From a virus, in the IMG/VR virus record IMGVR_UViG_3300024518_003743, positions 1 through 62,867 of that record: DNA of 62,867 nucleotides. One strand, written 5' to 3'. Each line of letters starts with the position of its first letter. The stretch's first letter is position 1. The notes beneath the pieces were generated by a model. The model was given only the letters and a program-made list of their open reading frames with translations. It was not told where the DNA came from and did no database searches. Below are positions 1 to 7,638 of the stretch, one piece after another. The translations under genes and the position numbers were made by a program.

Positions 1-56
1 AACAAGCGGGGCAATTTTGGGATGAAGAAAGAAAGGTTGACACAAGAAAGGAGTAA
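1..56 (+). CDS. 3' end of a 54-residue protein that starts at the right edge (62759)
   Basis: Read alone, these bases are open in more than one frame. Joined to the right edge, the leftover C at 62867 plus bases 1-2 completes a CAA codon, and the frame continues with QQAGQFWDEERKVDTRKE to TAA at 54-56. This reads far more like protein than the alternative frame that stops at 58-60. The join is an inference about circularity. The function is unknown. Confidence 0.5.
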   Translation, partial: QAGQFWDEERKVDTRKE

Positions 57-126
57 TTAAACCTAACGCAAGTATAAAAGTAAGCTTGTGCGACCCGAAG
101 GGTTACTTTTATATAGTGTTGAAAAA

Positions 127-414
127 ATGTGTAATTGTGTAAACATATCAGCCCAAACGTACGACAATGCTACGGCTTTAAGTAAGCCATTTGGAAGGGG
201 TAACACCGTATCAATAGACAACTGTCTATTAGATGAAATTAAAAGCCTATGGAGTAAAGGCATAAAAACAACAGGGTGTTGTTGTGGGCACAACTATCTT
301 CTGCCATTCATTGGTGTAGAACAAGAACACTATAACACCATGAGATCATTAGGCTATCATGAAATAAAAGATAATCAATTCACACCGCTATCGTTAATAT
401 TAATAAAAAAATAA
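127..414 (+). CDS. small phage protein with a TTGCCCGHN motif
   Basis: This is a 95-residue protein of unknown function. It contains the Cys/His motif TTGCCCGHN in its middle, which is seen in many small phage proteins and may bind metal. The frame is open upstream to a GTG at 88, but the ATG at 127 follows an A-rich stretch (ttgaaaaa), as expected in Bacteroidetes, and the protein then begins MCNCVNIS with two more cysteines. It is the second gene of the early operon after the edge-crossing gene. Confidence 0.65.
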   Translation: MCNCVNISAQTYDNATALSKPFGRGNTVSIDNCLLDEIKSLWSKGIKTTGCCCGHNYLLPFIGVEQEHYNTMRSLGYHEIKDNQFTPLSLILIKK

Positions 415-415
415 T

Positions 416-523
416 ATGTATAATAGTATAGAAGAACAGGAGGCCTTAGATTATCTAGAGACCGTCAAGAACAAGCAAGAGCCTTTCCGCCCCGCGAAGC
501 ACCTCATCATACAGAGCCATTAA
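416..523 (+). CDS. 35-residue hypothetical protein
   Basis: A short frame begins with ATG at 416, one base after the stop of the preceding gene, and ends with TAA at 521-523. It encodes an acidic N-terminal half (MYNSIEEQEALDYLETV) followed by a basic tail. The tight spacing is typical of this operon and is the main support. No function can be given. Confidence 0.4.
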   Translation: MYNSIEEQEALDYLETVKNKQEPFRPAKHLIIQSH

Positions 524-599
524 ATCTAGGCAGAGACTATACGGCATTTCAGTTAAACATGTGCAATAGTACATAGAAGTTAAAAAAAAATCAACACTC

Positions 600-848
600 A
601 TGGCGAAGAAGAAACTAAGTAGTTACCAGAAGCTCAAAATTAAGATTGCCGAGCAAAGCAAGGAGATACACCAGCTTCGGAGTGCGATATACTACAACGA
701 CGAGTACTTCTTATCAATAGTCAAGAAGCAGTTTCAAATGGCTCTCGACCTAGAGAACGCAATGTGGAATGGAGACGTGAGCCTGACTCCAAGAAAGCCC
801 GCTCAAGGATTTTTAGCACTTATAGATATAACAAGAGATAAAGAATGA
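600..848 (+). CDS. hypothetical protein, basic N-terminal coiled coil
   Basis: An 82-residue protein with a lysine-rich start (MAKKKLSSYQKLKIKIAEQ) that looks like the beginning of a coiled coil. The ATG follows an A-rich leader (taaaaaaaaatcaacactc). The stop overlaps the start of the RNase H gene by four bases, so the two are probably translationally coupled. Function unknown. Confidence 0.65.
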   Translation: MAKKKLSSYQKLKIKIAEQSKEIHQLRSAIYYNDEYFLSIVKKQFQMALDLENAMWNGDVSLTPRKPAQGFLALIDITRDKE

Positions 849-1318
849 CTGACGCAATCCAAATCTACACAGATGGATCTTACAAGCACCTCCAAAAGAA
901 AGGCGGGTTCGGGGTAGTCTTCATTCTAGGGAAGAGAATGAAAAAGTACCACTCAAGGAGCTTCGTCGATACAACCAATGTTCGCATGGAGATTCGAGGA
1001 GTCATTCACGCCCTTGAGAAGTGTAATCCGGGACACACGATTGATATCTACTGCGATAATGAACATGTTATCAATATGGCCAATGAGTGGCTTGACAACA
1101 ACATCGCCAACAACACCATGTCCTCAAAAGCGAACATCGATCTATGGCGTAAGTTCTACCTCGCCAGAAAAGTACACCTGGACGGCAAGAGCAAGCTTAA
1201 ATTCATTTGGATAAGGGGACACGCAGGCAACCCATTCAATGAGATGGCCGACAAGCTCGCCACCAAAGCATCAAGAAAAGGAAAACCAATCATCTGTAAA
1301 AGAAACACTTACACTTAA
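845..1318 (+). CDS. rnhA: ribonuclease HI
   Basis: RNase HI cleaves the RNA strand of RNA:DNA hybrids, for example replication primers. The 157-residue protein has the normal family length and catalytic set: D10 in YTDGS, E49 in RMEIRG, D71 in YCDNEH, H126 in RGHAGN and D136 in EMADKLA. It overlaps the preceding gene by four bases and sits in the early DNA-metabolism operon, which supports primer or R-loop removal during phage replication with borrowed host polymerases. Confidence 0.95.
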   Translation: MTDAIQIYTDGSYKHLQKKGGFGVVFILGKRMKKYHSRSFVDTTNVRMEIRGVIHALEKCNPGHTIDIYCDNEHVINMANEWLDNNIANNTMSSKANIDLWRKFYLARKVHLDGKSKLKFIWIRGHAGNPFNEMADKLATKASRKGKPIICKRNTYT

Positions 1319-1319
1319 T

Positions 1320-1532
1320 ATGGCACTAGAAGTACAACCACTACACCGTCAGATAGGGATGATGAGAAGGTATCGCAACATGACCCAGACCGAACTGGCC
1401 GAAAAAGCCGGATGGAATCGAGGGTACTATTCCCAGTGGGAACGAGGCGAAGAAACAAATGCTTCCCAAGAGAAGCTAGAATCTCTACTAAAAGTCTTAA
1501 ATTGCAAACTAATAGCAACACCTCTAGGATGA
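1320..1532 (+). CDS. XRE-family helix-turn-helix regulator
   Basis: A 70-residue protein containing a Cro/CI-type helix-turn-helix (MRRYRNMTQTELAEKAGW followed by YYSQWERGEE). The frame is open upstream to 1239, but the ATG at 1320, two bases after the RNase H stop, gives a compact single-domain protein. Its last bases overlap the next start as ATGA. It is likely a DNA-binding regulator of phage or host genes; the target is unknown. Confidence 0.8.
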   Translation: MALEVQPLHRQIGMMRRYRNMTQTELAEKAGWNRGYYSQWERGEETNASQEKLESLLKVLNCKLIATPLG

Positions 1533-2032
1533 GCACAGAAACAGCAGAAGCCCCGAAGAAAGAAAACGCTAAGACCGGGTACAGCGACAAGGAATACCAT
1601 TCACTGGTAACCTACCACGCATTATTTCAAATAGCATCTAGCCACATGGCCGTTGTCAATGACGCCGACATGCAGATTGAAAGATACTGGCTCAGGAAAC
1701 GCCTTAAAGACGGCAACAGAGCCCAGCGTAGAAGCGCTGAGAAGCAAGGGTCGCTTCGAGTACTTCAGGTTGAGAGAAACCTCGAAAAGAAACTTAAATC
1801 ACTTACCGGGCCAGTTGAGATATTCCTCGACAAGCTAGATGAGACCGAAGGTGCCGTCGAAGAGTTTGGTGGATACTCCAACTTCTTGAATGACGTGCTT
1901 ACACAAGCCTCATACGTTCCGCCAAAGGATCGATTCAAGATGGTTCAGATTATGAGCATGGCTCGACAAGGGATGTTCGACGAAGCCTTCCAAGCTATTG
2001 TTGACAAGTCTAAGTCTGACGAGGAAGAGTAG
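1529..2032 (+). CDS. hypothetical protein
   Basis: A 167-residue mostly helical, charged protein with no family I recognise. The chosen start is the ATG in an ATGA overlap with the preceding XRE gene, giving MSTETAEAPKKENAK; the upstream in-frame extension is antisense-like filler. The C-terminus is acidic (DKSKSDEEE). The stop overlaps the next start by one base. Position suggests an early role, perhaps in DNA metabolism or host takeover. Confidence 0.7.
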   Translation: MSTETAEAPKKENAKTGYSDKEYHSLVTYHALFQIASSHMAVVNDADMQIERYWLRKRLKDGNRAQRRSAEKQGSLRVLQVERNLEKKLKSLTGPVEIFLDKLDETEGAVEEFGGYSNFLNDVLTQASYVPPKDRFKMVQIMSMARQGMFDEAFQAIVDKSKSDEEE

Positions 2033-2409
2033 TGGCTAAGGACTGCTTGAAGGGCGATTGTACTAACCCGAGATTCGGGAAGGGCTACTGTAAGTGGCAT
2101 CAGTATCTTCGTACCGACAAGAAACCCAACAAGAAGAAATCTCTTTCTAAGCGTATAAAGCCTGTCTCTGACAATAGATTAGAACAACTGGCTAGATATC
2201 GATCAGAAAGAGATAAGTACATGAAAGCGCATCCTAAGTGTGAATACGAGGGGTGTGGGGATGACTCGACCGAGCTCCACCACAAAGGGGGTAGGAACGG
2301 CGAAAGAGTTTATCACGTCCCGTGGTTCATGGCTTGCTGCCATGATTGCCACATAATAAAGATTCACCTGCATCCAGCCGATGCACGAAAGAAAGGGTAT
2401 TTGATATGA
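2032..2409 (+). CDS. HNH endonuclease-like protein
   Basis: A 125-residue protein with an N-terminal Cys/His cluster (CTNPRFGKGYCKWH) and a C-terminal HNH-type core: TELHHKGGRNG, then CCHDCHIIKIHLHP. The layout resembles NinG-like and related phage HNH nucleases. It starts with GTG overlapping the preceding TAG. HNH enzymes nick or cut DNA using a beta-beta-alpha metal fold. It could be a recombination nuclease or a free-standing homing endonuclease; no host gene is interrupted here. Confidence 0.75.
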   Translation: MAKDCLKGDCTNPRFGKGYCKWHQYLRTDKKPNKKKSLSKRIKPVSDNRLEQLARYRSERDKYMKAHPKCEYEGCGDDSTELHHKGGRNGERVYHVPWFMACCHDCHIIKIHLHPADARKKGYLI

Positions 2410-2654
2410 TAAAAATTGAGATTAATGTAGGTAAGATTACCAACATCGAACAGCCTAACGCGATGCACATGGAGGTTCTTGAGCAAATCGTTCTAGGTAA
2501 CGGTCATGCGCTAATCGCCAACAACCTCGGGATAACCATCCAGGCGGCTGTTTCAAGAAGACGAAACCTCCTAGGTATATTCGATGTCAAGAACGACACG
2601 ATGCTGGTGTATGCAGCAATGAATAATGGAATTATTGATCTAAAAATTATCTAA
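2406..2654 (+). CDS. LuxR/GerE-type helix-turn-helix protein
   Basis: An 82-residue protein whose central part (EVLEQIVLGNGHALIANNLG, then ITIQAAVSRRRNLLGIFDV) follows the GerE pattern: an initial helix, an IA..LGI turn, a recognition helix and the NILxKLxV-like tail. The start is an ATGA overlap with the HNH gene. It lacks any receiver domain, so it is probably a stand-alone DNA-binding regulator. Confidence 0.7.
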   Translation: MIKIEINVGKITNIEQPNAMHMEVLEQIVLGNGHALIANNLGITIQAAVSRRRNLLGIFDVKNDTMLVYAAMNNGIIDLKII

Positions 2655-3127
2655 TGTTTAAGGTTTACCACATCGCAAAAATGCCGGACAGCGAATCAAT
2701 AGAGCTAGGAATGACATTCAAGCTCTTCAAGAACAAATACTTCGCTAATGACATTCGAATACACTCATCAGTCCCAGCGATGAGAGCATACCTGCAAGGG
2801 TCTAAAAAGGACGTCATACTCTTTAATCTGGAGCACTTCACGCTATCATTTGTGAACGACCCAGAGCTAAAGGACGCACTTAGAGTTACAGCCGAAGAAC
2901 GCCTCACAGCCCTGTTGAAATGGTGCTTCGACAATCAGGAGAGATACAAAAGTATCCTTGAGTTTGTTGATAGATGTGAGAGTTTTATGCTTACCTTAGT
3001 GAACTCGGCTTCCGGGAAACACCGAGAAGAGGCTATCATGCAATACAGGTTGCTAATAGGCTTCGTTAAAGCAGAACTAGAAGAACTCAAAGAAGGTGAC
3101 AACAACGTTTCAAATAAAGCCCAATAG
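2654..3127 (+). CDS. hypothetical protein
   Basis: A 157-residue protein of unknown family. It starts with ATG sharing one base with the preceding stop and overlaps the next gene by about 30 bases. The middle and C-terminal parts are helical and rich in Leu, Lys and Glu. Nothing catalytic was recognised. Confidence 0.65.
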   Translation: MFKVYHIAKMPDSESIELGMTFKLFKNKYFANDIRIHSSVPAMRAYLQGSKKDVILFNLEHFTLSFVNDPELKDALRVTAEERLTALLKWCFDNQERYKSILEFVDRCESFMLTLVNSASGKHREEAIMQYRLLIGFVKAELEELKEGDNNVSNKAQ

Positions 3128-3683
3128 ACTACAGTCACAGACGGACAAAGCCTACCTATTCAAGAGATTCAAAAACCACACCTTCTGGATCCCCAAGAGC
3201 CAAGTCATCTCCATGGAGGAAAAGGACGGATGGCTATATGTAACGGTCACAAAGTGGGTCTGGGACAAGGCCAACCTTCACAGGATTCTTTCTACCCTCA
3301 AAGAGCAGGGGGTCGTTCACTTCAGAGATAGAGGCTATTTCAACATTGACTGGGACTTCGTTATCGAGCACTCCAGAAACAAGGAGGTATGCTTCTTCTG
3401 CAGGCTCCTCATGCTTCCCAACAAAAAGACTAAAGACCACCTCATCCCGAGCATGGTTCTCAAGGCTTACGGTATCAGCAACCTGCCTAACAACAAGGTT
3501 CCTTGCTGCTATGATTGCAATCAAGAGAAAGCCTACCTCATGCCTGACGTTTTCCGGCGCTTAGTTCGTCTCAAACTACATGAGACCGGCGACCGACGAT
3601 ACGAAGAAATTCTAATTACACTAAATCGACTAATCTACTATGGAACTAACGAAGACATTGGAGGAGGCAAAGAAGTTCATTAG
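3096..3683 (+). CDS. HNH endonuclease
   Basis: A 195-residue protein with a C-terminal HNH domain: CFFCRLLM as the first Cys pair, TKDHLIPSMVL with the catalytic-type DH, and CCYDCNQEKAYLMP with the second Cys pair and Asn/His-type residues. This is the classic zinc-stabilised HNH layout. The start appears to be GTG at 3096, inside the preceding gene. It is the second HNH gene in 1.7 kb. It may act in DNA processing or as a mobile nuclease. Confidence 0.8.
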   Translation: MTTTFQIKPNRLQSQTDKAYLFKRFKNHTFWIPKSQVISMEEKDGWLYVTVTKWVWDKANLHRILSTLKEQGVVHFRDRGYFNIDWDFVIEHSRNKEVCFFCRLLMLPNKKTKDHLIPSMVLKAYGISNLPNNKVPCCYDCNQEKAYLMPDVFRRLVRLKLHETGDRRYEEILITLNRLIYYGTNEDIGGGKEVH

Positions 3684-4107
3684 ACGAGGCTTTCGTAAAG
3701 GATGCCACTGTCCAGCGTGTGGGCAATACGTCAAAGAATACAAGAGACCTCTAAACTCAGGGATGGCCAGGATTCTGATCGAAATGTACAGACTTGGAGA
3801 CTCCGAGTACCATCATGTCAAAGACCACCTTCGAAAGAACAGCATCAAGAACGGTCATGATTGGACGCTGCTGAGGTTCTGGGGACTCATTGACCCTATG
3901 ATTAAAGAGGAGGAAGACAAGGGCGCTACGAAGCTCGGACTATGGCGTATCACCGACCAAGGGAAGGCGTTCGTTAGGGGAGAGATTAGAATTAGCCGGA
4001 GAATTCGAATGTACAACAAGAAGATGCTGGGATTCGAGCCCAATGAAATGACTACGATCCAGGAAGCCCTTGGTGACCACTTCAGTTACGAACAACTTAT
4101 GATGTAA
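3640..4107 (+). CDS. zinc-finger / winged-helix-like phage protein
   Basis: A 155-residue protein with an N-terminal GCHCPACGQ zinc-binding motif followed by a winged-helix-like region containing LLRFWGLIDPM and LWRITDQGKAFVRG, as in MarR-type folds. It overlaps the HNH gene by 44 bases and the next gene by one base. The protein type is common in phages of several hosts but has no assigned function; DNA binding is the best guess. Confidence 0.65.
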   Translation: MELTKTLEEAKKFIRRGFRKGCHCPACGQYVKEYKRPLNSGMARILIEMYRLGDSEYHHVKDHLRKNSIKNGHDWTLLRFWGLIDPMIKEEEDKGATKLGLWRITDQGKAFVRGEIRISRRIRMYNKKMLGFEPNEMTTIQEALGDHFSYEQLMM

Positions 4108-4592
4108 TGAAAGCACACTTCACATTTACCCCAGTAGAGGGACACACGACCAGAGGAATGGCCAAGGAGCTCATCATGAAAACTGAGTTTCGCTCCTATA
4201 TGTTCGAAAACCTTAACACTGAACTCATTGTTACCATTCAGCCCAAGGTCAAATCACAAGAGAAGCTTCGCATGTATGCCTACTACCGAGGTCCACTACT
4301 AGATGTGGCTATGATGGGGCTAGTGAATGCTGGTTACGAGGGAATGGACAAGGCTAAGGCTCACTACTTCCTGAGCTCATATTGCGCCAAGGAGATGATG
4401 ATTCGTAAAGGTGAAGAGTTTCCATATATCCTAAGTGTTGGAGATATGACCAAGAAGCGACTGCACAAATACATCGTTGACTGCATCCACTTCATGGAAG
4501 CCAACCTAGATATTAGAAGCATCCCTGATGCTGAAGAGTACAAGAACGCCGAAAAGTTCGGTGAAGGATTTAAGAAAGTTGAAAACGAATAG
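4107..4592 (+). CDS. hypothetical protein
   Basis: A 161-residue soluble protein. It contains an RMYAYYRGPLLDVAMMGL segment and a C-terminal KKRLHKYIVDCIHFMEANL helix; NinB-like recombination proteins came to mind but the match is too weak to claim. ATG overlaps the preceding stop by one base (taATGa). Function unknown. Confidence 0.6.
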   Translation: MKAHFTFTPVEGHTTRGMAKELIMKTEFRSYMFENLNTELIVTIQPKVKSQEKLRMYAYYRGPLLDVAMMGLVNAGYEGMDKAKAHYFLSSYCAKEMMIRKGEEFPYILSVGDMTKKRLHKYIVDCIHFMEANLDIRSIPDAEEYKNAEKFGEGFKKVENE

Positions 4593-4594
4593 CT

Positions 4595-4819
4595 ATGATT
4601 TTTAAAAAGATTGGGGTAGTATTTCTCTGGATTTTTTACGTGCTTATCACGAACAAGGAGAGGCATGAATACCTACTCGCAAAAGAAAGGGGCCACAAGG
4701 TGTCAGACCTGAAGAACGGCATCTTCTCAGGCACTATTAAATGCCACATAAACGAACCCGTTCAAAAAAGAGGGTACTTGAACTGGAAAGAGTTTAAAGA
4801 ACTTCGCTGGCCCAAATAA
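4595..4819 (+). CDS. small membrane-associated protein
   Basis: A 74-residue protein with one hydrophobic N-terminal segment (IGVVFLWIFYVLI, about residues 6-18) and a basic, polar remainder. This predicts a single-pass inner-membrane protein with a small cytoplasmic domain. It ends the first tightly packed block; a 44-base gap follows. Function unknown. Confidence 0.55.
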   Translation: MIFKKIGVVFLWIFYVLITNKERHEYLLAKERGHKVSDLKNGIFSGTIKCHINEPVQKRGYLNWKEFKELRWPK

Positions 4820-4833
4820 CTCAATTATTTTTC

Positions 4834-4841
4834 TATCTTTA
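4834..4841 (+). promoter_or_regulatory. possible promoter -7 element before the nuclease gene
   Basis: TATCTTTA matches seven of eight positions of the Bacteroidetes -7 consensus TAnnTTTG and lies 22 bases before the ATG at 4864, in one of the few intergenic gaps of the operon. No good TTG was found at the -33 position, so support is weak. Confidence 0.25.
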
Positions 4842-4863
4842 CTGGCTCAGATCAGCAGACTTT

Positions 4864-5874
4864 ATGGGAACACTAATAACGAATAAACACGGACTTCCTG
4901 ACGCTATAGTTAGAGCCGTAATGGTGGACAAGCACCGAACCTATGGAGACATCTCAGTTACTCAACTTATCGATGCTCCCCAAGTAAGAATCCTAAAACG
5001 ACAGAACGACTTTGAAGTAGACGCCATGGACATGATATGGGCCGTCATGGGCACAGCCGTGCACAAGGTTGTCGAGCTTGGAGAGATTAACCAGGTGGAA
5101 GGTCAGAAGCTGTTCGAAGCCAAGGCGGTCCTAGAAGACATGGGGCAGGAGAAGGGCGCTGCATACATCCAAAAGATTATTGAAGAGAACTTCCCGGACG
5201 CATTGAATCCTGATGTCCTAATGGAGAAATCTCTTACCATTGAGGTCGAAGGTATGGTCATTTCCGGCACCCTCGACAAATACACCAAGTCATTAGAGAA
5301 GCTTTCCGACTACAAGAACTGTAGTGTATGGATGGCTATCTTCGAAGAGTCCAAAAAGAAGTGGTACGCGCAGCTCAACACGTACGCATACATGCTTCGA
5401 ATGAACGGACTCCCAGTTAAAGAGGCTGAGATTGTCGCCATTTTCCGCGACTGGTCTCCTAACGGCCTAATGCGAAGCAGAGACTACCCAAAGCACCAAG
5501 TTCAAACGATTCCCATCCAGCTCTTTGATGACGCTACAATGGACAAGTACCTCCGAAAGAGAGTCAACATCCACAAGCAGGCTCTTCTAGGTAACGTAGC
5601 TCAATGTACAGGAGCTGAGCGATGGTCTACCGAATCCAAGTACGCTGTAATGAGAAAGGGCTACAAGAAGGCTGTGAAGCTTTGCGCTTCTATGGCATAC
5701 GCTGACCAGTACATGCACGAGAACCGGAACAGGTATTCTGATATGTATGTGCAGCACCGACCGGGGGAAGACAAACGATGTGAGAGATGGTGTCCAGTGA
5801 AGGACAAGTGTCCACAGTATCAAGGAGCATTGAATAAGATCGCTGAAGACACTAGCGATGGAACTATTAAATAA
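4864..5874 (+). CDS. PD-(D/E)XK nuclease, RecB/Cas4-like
   Basis: A 336-residue nuclease of the RecB/Cas4 type. Motifs in order: GTAVHKVVELGE (about residue 61), SGTLDKY (catalytic Asp, about 137), LSDYKN (D-x-K, about 150) and QLNTYAYML (motif QxxxY, about 170). The C-terminus has CERWCPVKDKC (C-x3-C-x5-C), reminiscent of the iron-sulfur cluster Cys triplet of Cas4/AddB; a fourth ligand could be C in QCTGAERW. The next gene is an SMC/RecF-like ATPase, so the two probably act together on DNA ends in recombination. Confidence 0.85.
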   Translation: MGTLITNKHGLPDAIVRAVMVDKHRTYGDISVTQLIDAPQVRILKRQNDFEVDAMDMIWAVMGTAVHKVVELGEINQVEGQKLFEAKAVLEDMGQEKGAAYIQKIIEENFPDALNPDVLMEKSLTIEVEGMVISGTLDKYTKSLEKLSDYKNCSVWMAIFEESKKKWYAQLNTYAYMLRMNGLPVKEAEIVAIFRDWSPNGLMRSRDYPKHQVQTIPIQLFDDATMDKYLRKRVNIHKQALLGNVAQCTGAERWSTESKYAVMRKGYKKAVKLCASMAYADQYMHENRNRYSDMYVQHRPGEDKRCERWCPVKDKCPQYQGALNKIAEDTSDGTIK

Positions 5875-5892
5875 CCGACAACAAACGACTAA

Positions 5893-7212
5893 ATGCAAGA
5901 AGAAGGTATCAAAATACTCAAGGCTGAGATTACGAATTTCAAGAACATCTCTCACAAGACAGTAGTCTTCGAAGGGCGCTCAGCTATTATCATCGCTCCA
6001 AATGCCGGAGGCAAGTCCAGCCTTATCCAGGCGATTCAATCTCCTATCAACTCCAAAATAATCCCTCTGCAACCAGTTAAGGAAGGTGAGGAAAGAGGCT
6101 CAGTAGAGCTTCTAGTGGGCGGTAAGTTCAAAGGAGAGAGCGTCAAATACAACATTGGCCTATACTTCTCCCCTGAGCATCAGAAGGGGCGTATCACTAT
6201 TACCAACGAAGACGGGGGTAAGGTTCCCGGCGGTAAGAGTGTTATTAACGACATTGTAGGCAACATCAGCTTCAACATGATGGAGTTCCTTAGGCTGGCT
6301 CGTACCGACGCTGGCGGAGTTTCCGACGCTGGTCGTAAGAAGCAGGTGGAGATCCTAAAAGCCTTACTTCCTGATGAGGTTGTCGATAAAATGGCAGAGC
6401 TTGACGTTGAGCGTAAGAAGGTTTACAATGAGCGGTCAACAGTCAATGCAGAGGTAAAGGTTATGAAGACCAACCTCGAAGGGCATGAATATACACTGGA
6501 AGACATTGAGAACTACTCGACCAAGAAGGACGGCGAGGCTATCAGAACTCAAATTAACGGGCTTTCCACCTATATCGAGAAGCACTCGAAGGCTACCTCA
6601 GCTCAGGCTAGGTTCATGGAGACTATAAGCTTCAAGGAAGAGCAAATAGCCTGCCTTCAGAAAGAGCTGGACGTGGCTAGACATAATCTAAACACTACCA
6701 ATGAATGGCTCCAGAAGAATGAGAAGCCAAGCATCGGGTACCTATCAGCTCAACTCAAGGACATCGATGACCACAACGCAATCTGTGATGAAATTGCCAA
6801 GCTAGAGAAGTCTAGGTCCGACATGGACACTAAAAGCGCTGAGTCCGACAAGAAGACTGAGCGAATGAAGGAGATTGACAAGGAGAAGGCCGAAGTGTTT
6901 GCTTCCAGCCCTCTACCAGTTCCCGGATTAGCGTTCGACGAGAACATGGTTACCTACAAAGGACTTCCTTTGGATGAAGACCAGCACTCTACCGCTATGC
7001 TTATAGGGATAGGTATTCGAATCGGGATGGCCATGAATCCAAACCTCAAACTACTGGTCATCAAGGACGGCTCGCTCCTGGATCGTCAGACGCTGAGATT
7101 CATCATGAAGATTTGCGAAGAGCAAGGCTACCAAGTCCTAATCGAGAAAGTTGATTTCGAAGGCGAGAACGAAGAAGTAACAGTTGAATTTACAGAATCA
7201 GAAGAGATATGA
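5893..7212 (+). CDS. RecF/SbcC-like AAA ATPase
   Basis: A 439-residue ABC/SMC-type ATPase. The start KILKAEITNFKNI followed by the Walker A APNAGGKSSL (about residues 35-44) is typical of RecF, SbcC and Rad50 proteins. The centre (about residues 165-330) is coiled coil. The C-terminal lobe has LLVIKDGSLLD, resembling a Walker B/D-loop in which Lys-Asp replaces the usual Asp-Glu. It directly follows the nuclease gene and overlaps the next gene as ATGA. It may be an SbcCD-like or RecF-like partner of that nuclease. Confidence 0.75.
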   Translation: MQEEGIKILKAEITNFKNISHKTVVFEGRSAIIIAPNAGGKSSLIQAIQSPINSKIIPLQPVKEGEERGSVELLVGGKFKGESVKYNIGLYFSPEHQKGRITITNEDGGKVPGGKSVINDIVGNISFNMMEFLRLARTDAGGVSDAGRKKQVEILKALLPDEVVDKMAELDVERKKVYNERSTVNAEVKVMKTNLEGHEYTLEDIENYSTKKDGEAIRTQINGLSTYIEKHSKATSAQARFMETISFKEEQIACLQKELDVARHNLNTTNEWLQKNEKPSIGYLSAQLKDIDDHNAICDEIAKLEKSRSDMDTKSAESDKKTERMKEIDKEKAEVFASSPLPVPGLAFDENMVTYKGLPLDEDQHSTAMLIGIGIRIGMAMNPNLKLLVIKDGSLLDRQTLRFIMKICEEQGYQVLIEKVDFEGENEEVTVEFTESEEI

Positions 7213-7622
7213 AAGCTATAAGAGACAAGATTGACCTATCCATCCACTTCATGACGAAGATTGGAATCAACACTAAATACGGCGGACTAGCCCAGATAGA
7301 GCTCGAGAGAGCCAACAACTGGGTGACTCAGCTCTACCATATCAGCAAGCTCGACTATCCGAGCCACGACCAGACTGGTATTGAGTTTCCCGAGGACTAC
7401 AGTAAGTTCGATTACATCAAGGACAATCGCAAGAGAATCCAAGATACTGTCAACGAACTCGTGAAGCTGTCCGTCTCTAACCCACAGGTTCAGATGATTT
7501 CTATGCAAATCATGACAGCCCTAATGGAAGCGAAAATGTGGCTGGGGAATCAGTTAGACATGGAGACTAAAATTCAAGCGCTTTCAGGAGGGTCTATTGC
7601 CCCTTCTCACACTGACAAATAA
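7209..7622 (+). CDS. hypothetical protein
   Basis: A 137-residue, mostly helical protein with no recognised domain. ATGA overlap with the ATPase gene indicates translational coupling. It is placed between recombination and helicase genes, so an accessory role in DNA metabolism is possible but not shown. Confidence 0.6.
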   Translation: MKAIRDKIDLSIHFMTKIGINTKYGGLAQIELERANNWVTQLYHISKLDYPSHDQTGIEFPEDYSKFDYIKDNRKRIQDTVNELVKLSVSNPQVQMISMQIMTALMEAKMWLGNQLDMETKIQALSGGSIAPSHTDK

Positions 7623-7638
7623 TATTCTTACTAGGCCA

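Noticed and set aside
88-126. GTG at 88 as the start of the first complete gene
   Set aside because: The ATG at 127 has a typical A-rich leader, and the extra 13 residues add nothing recognisable.
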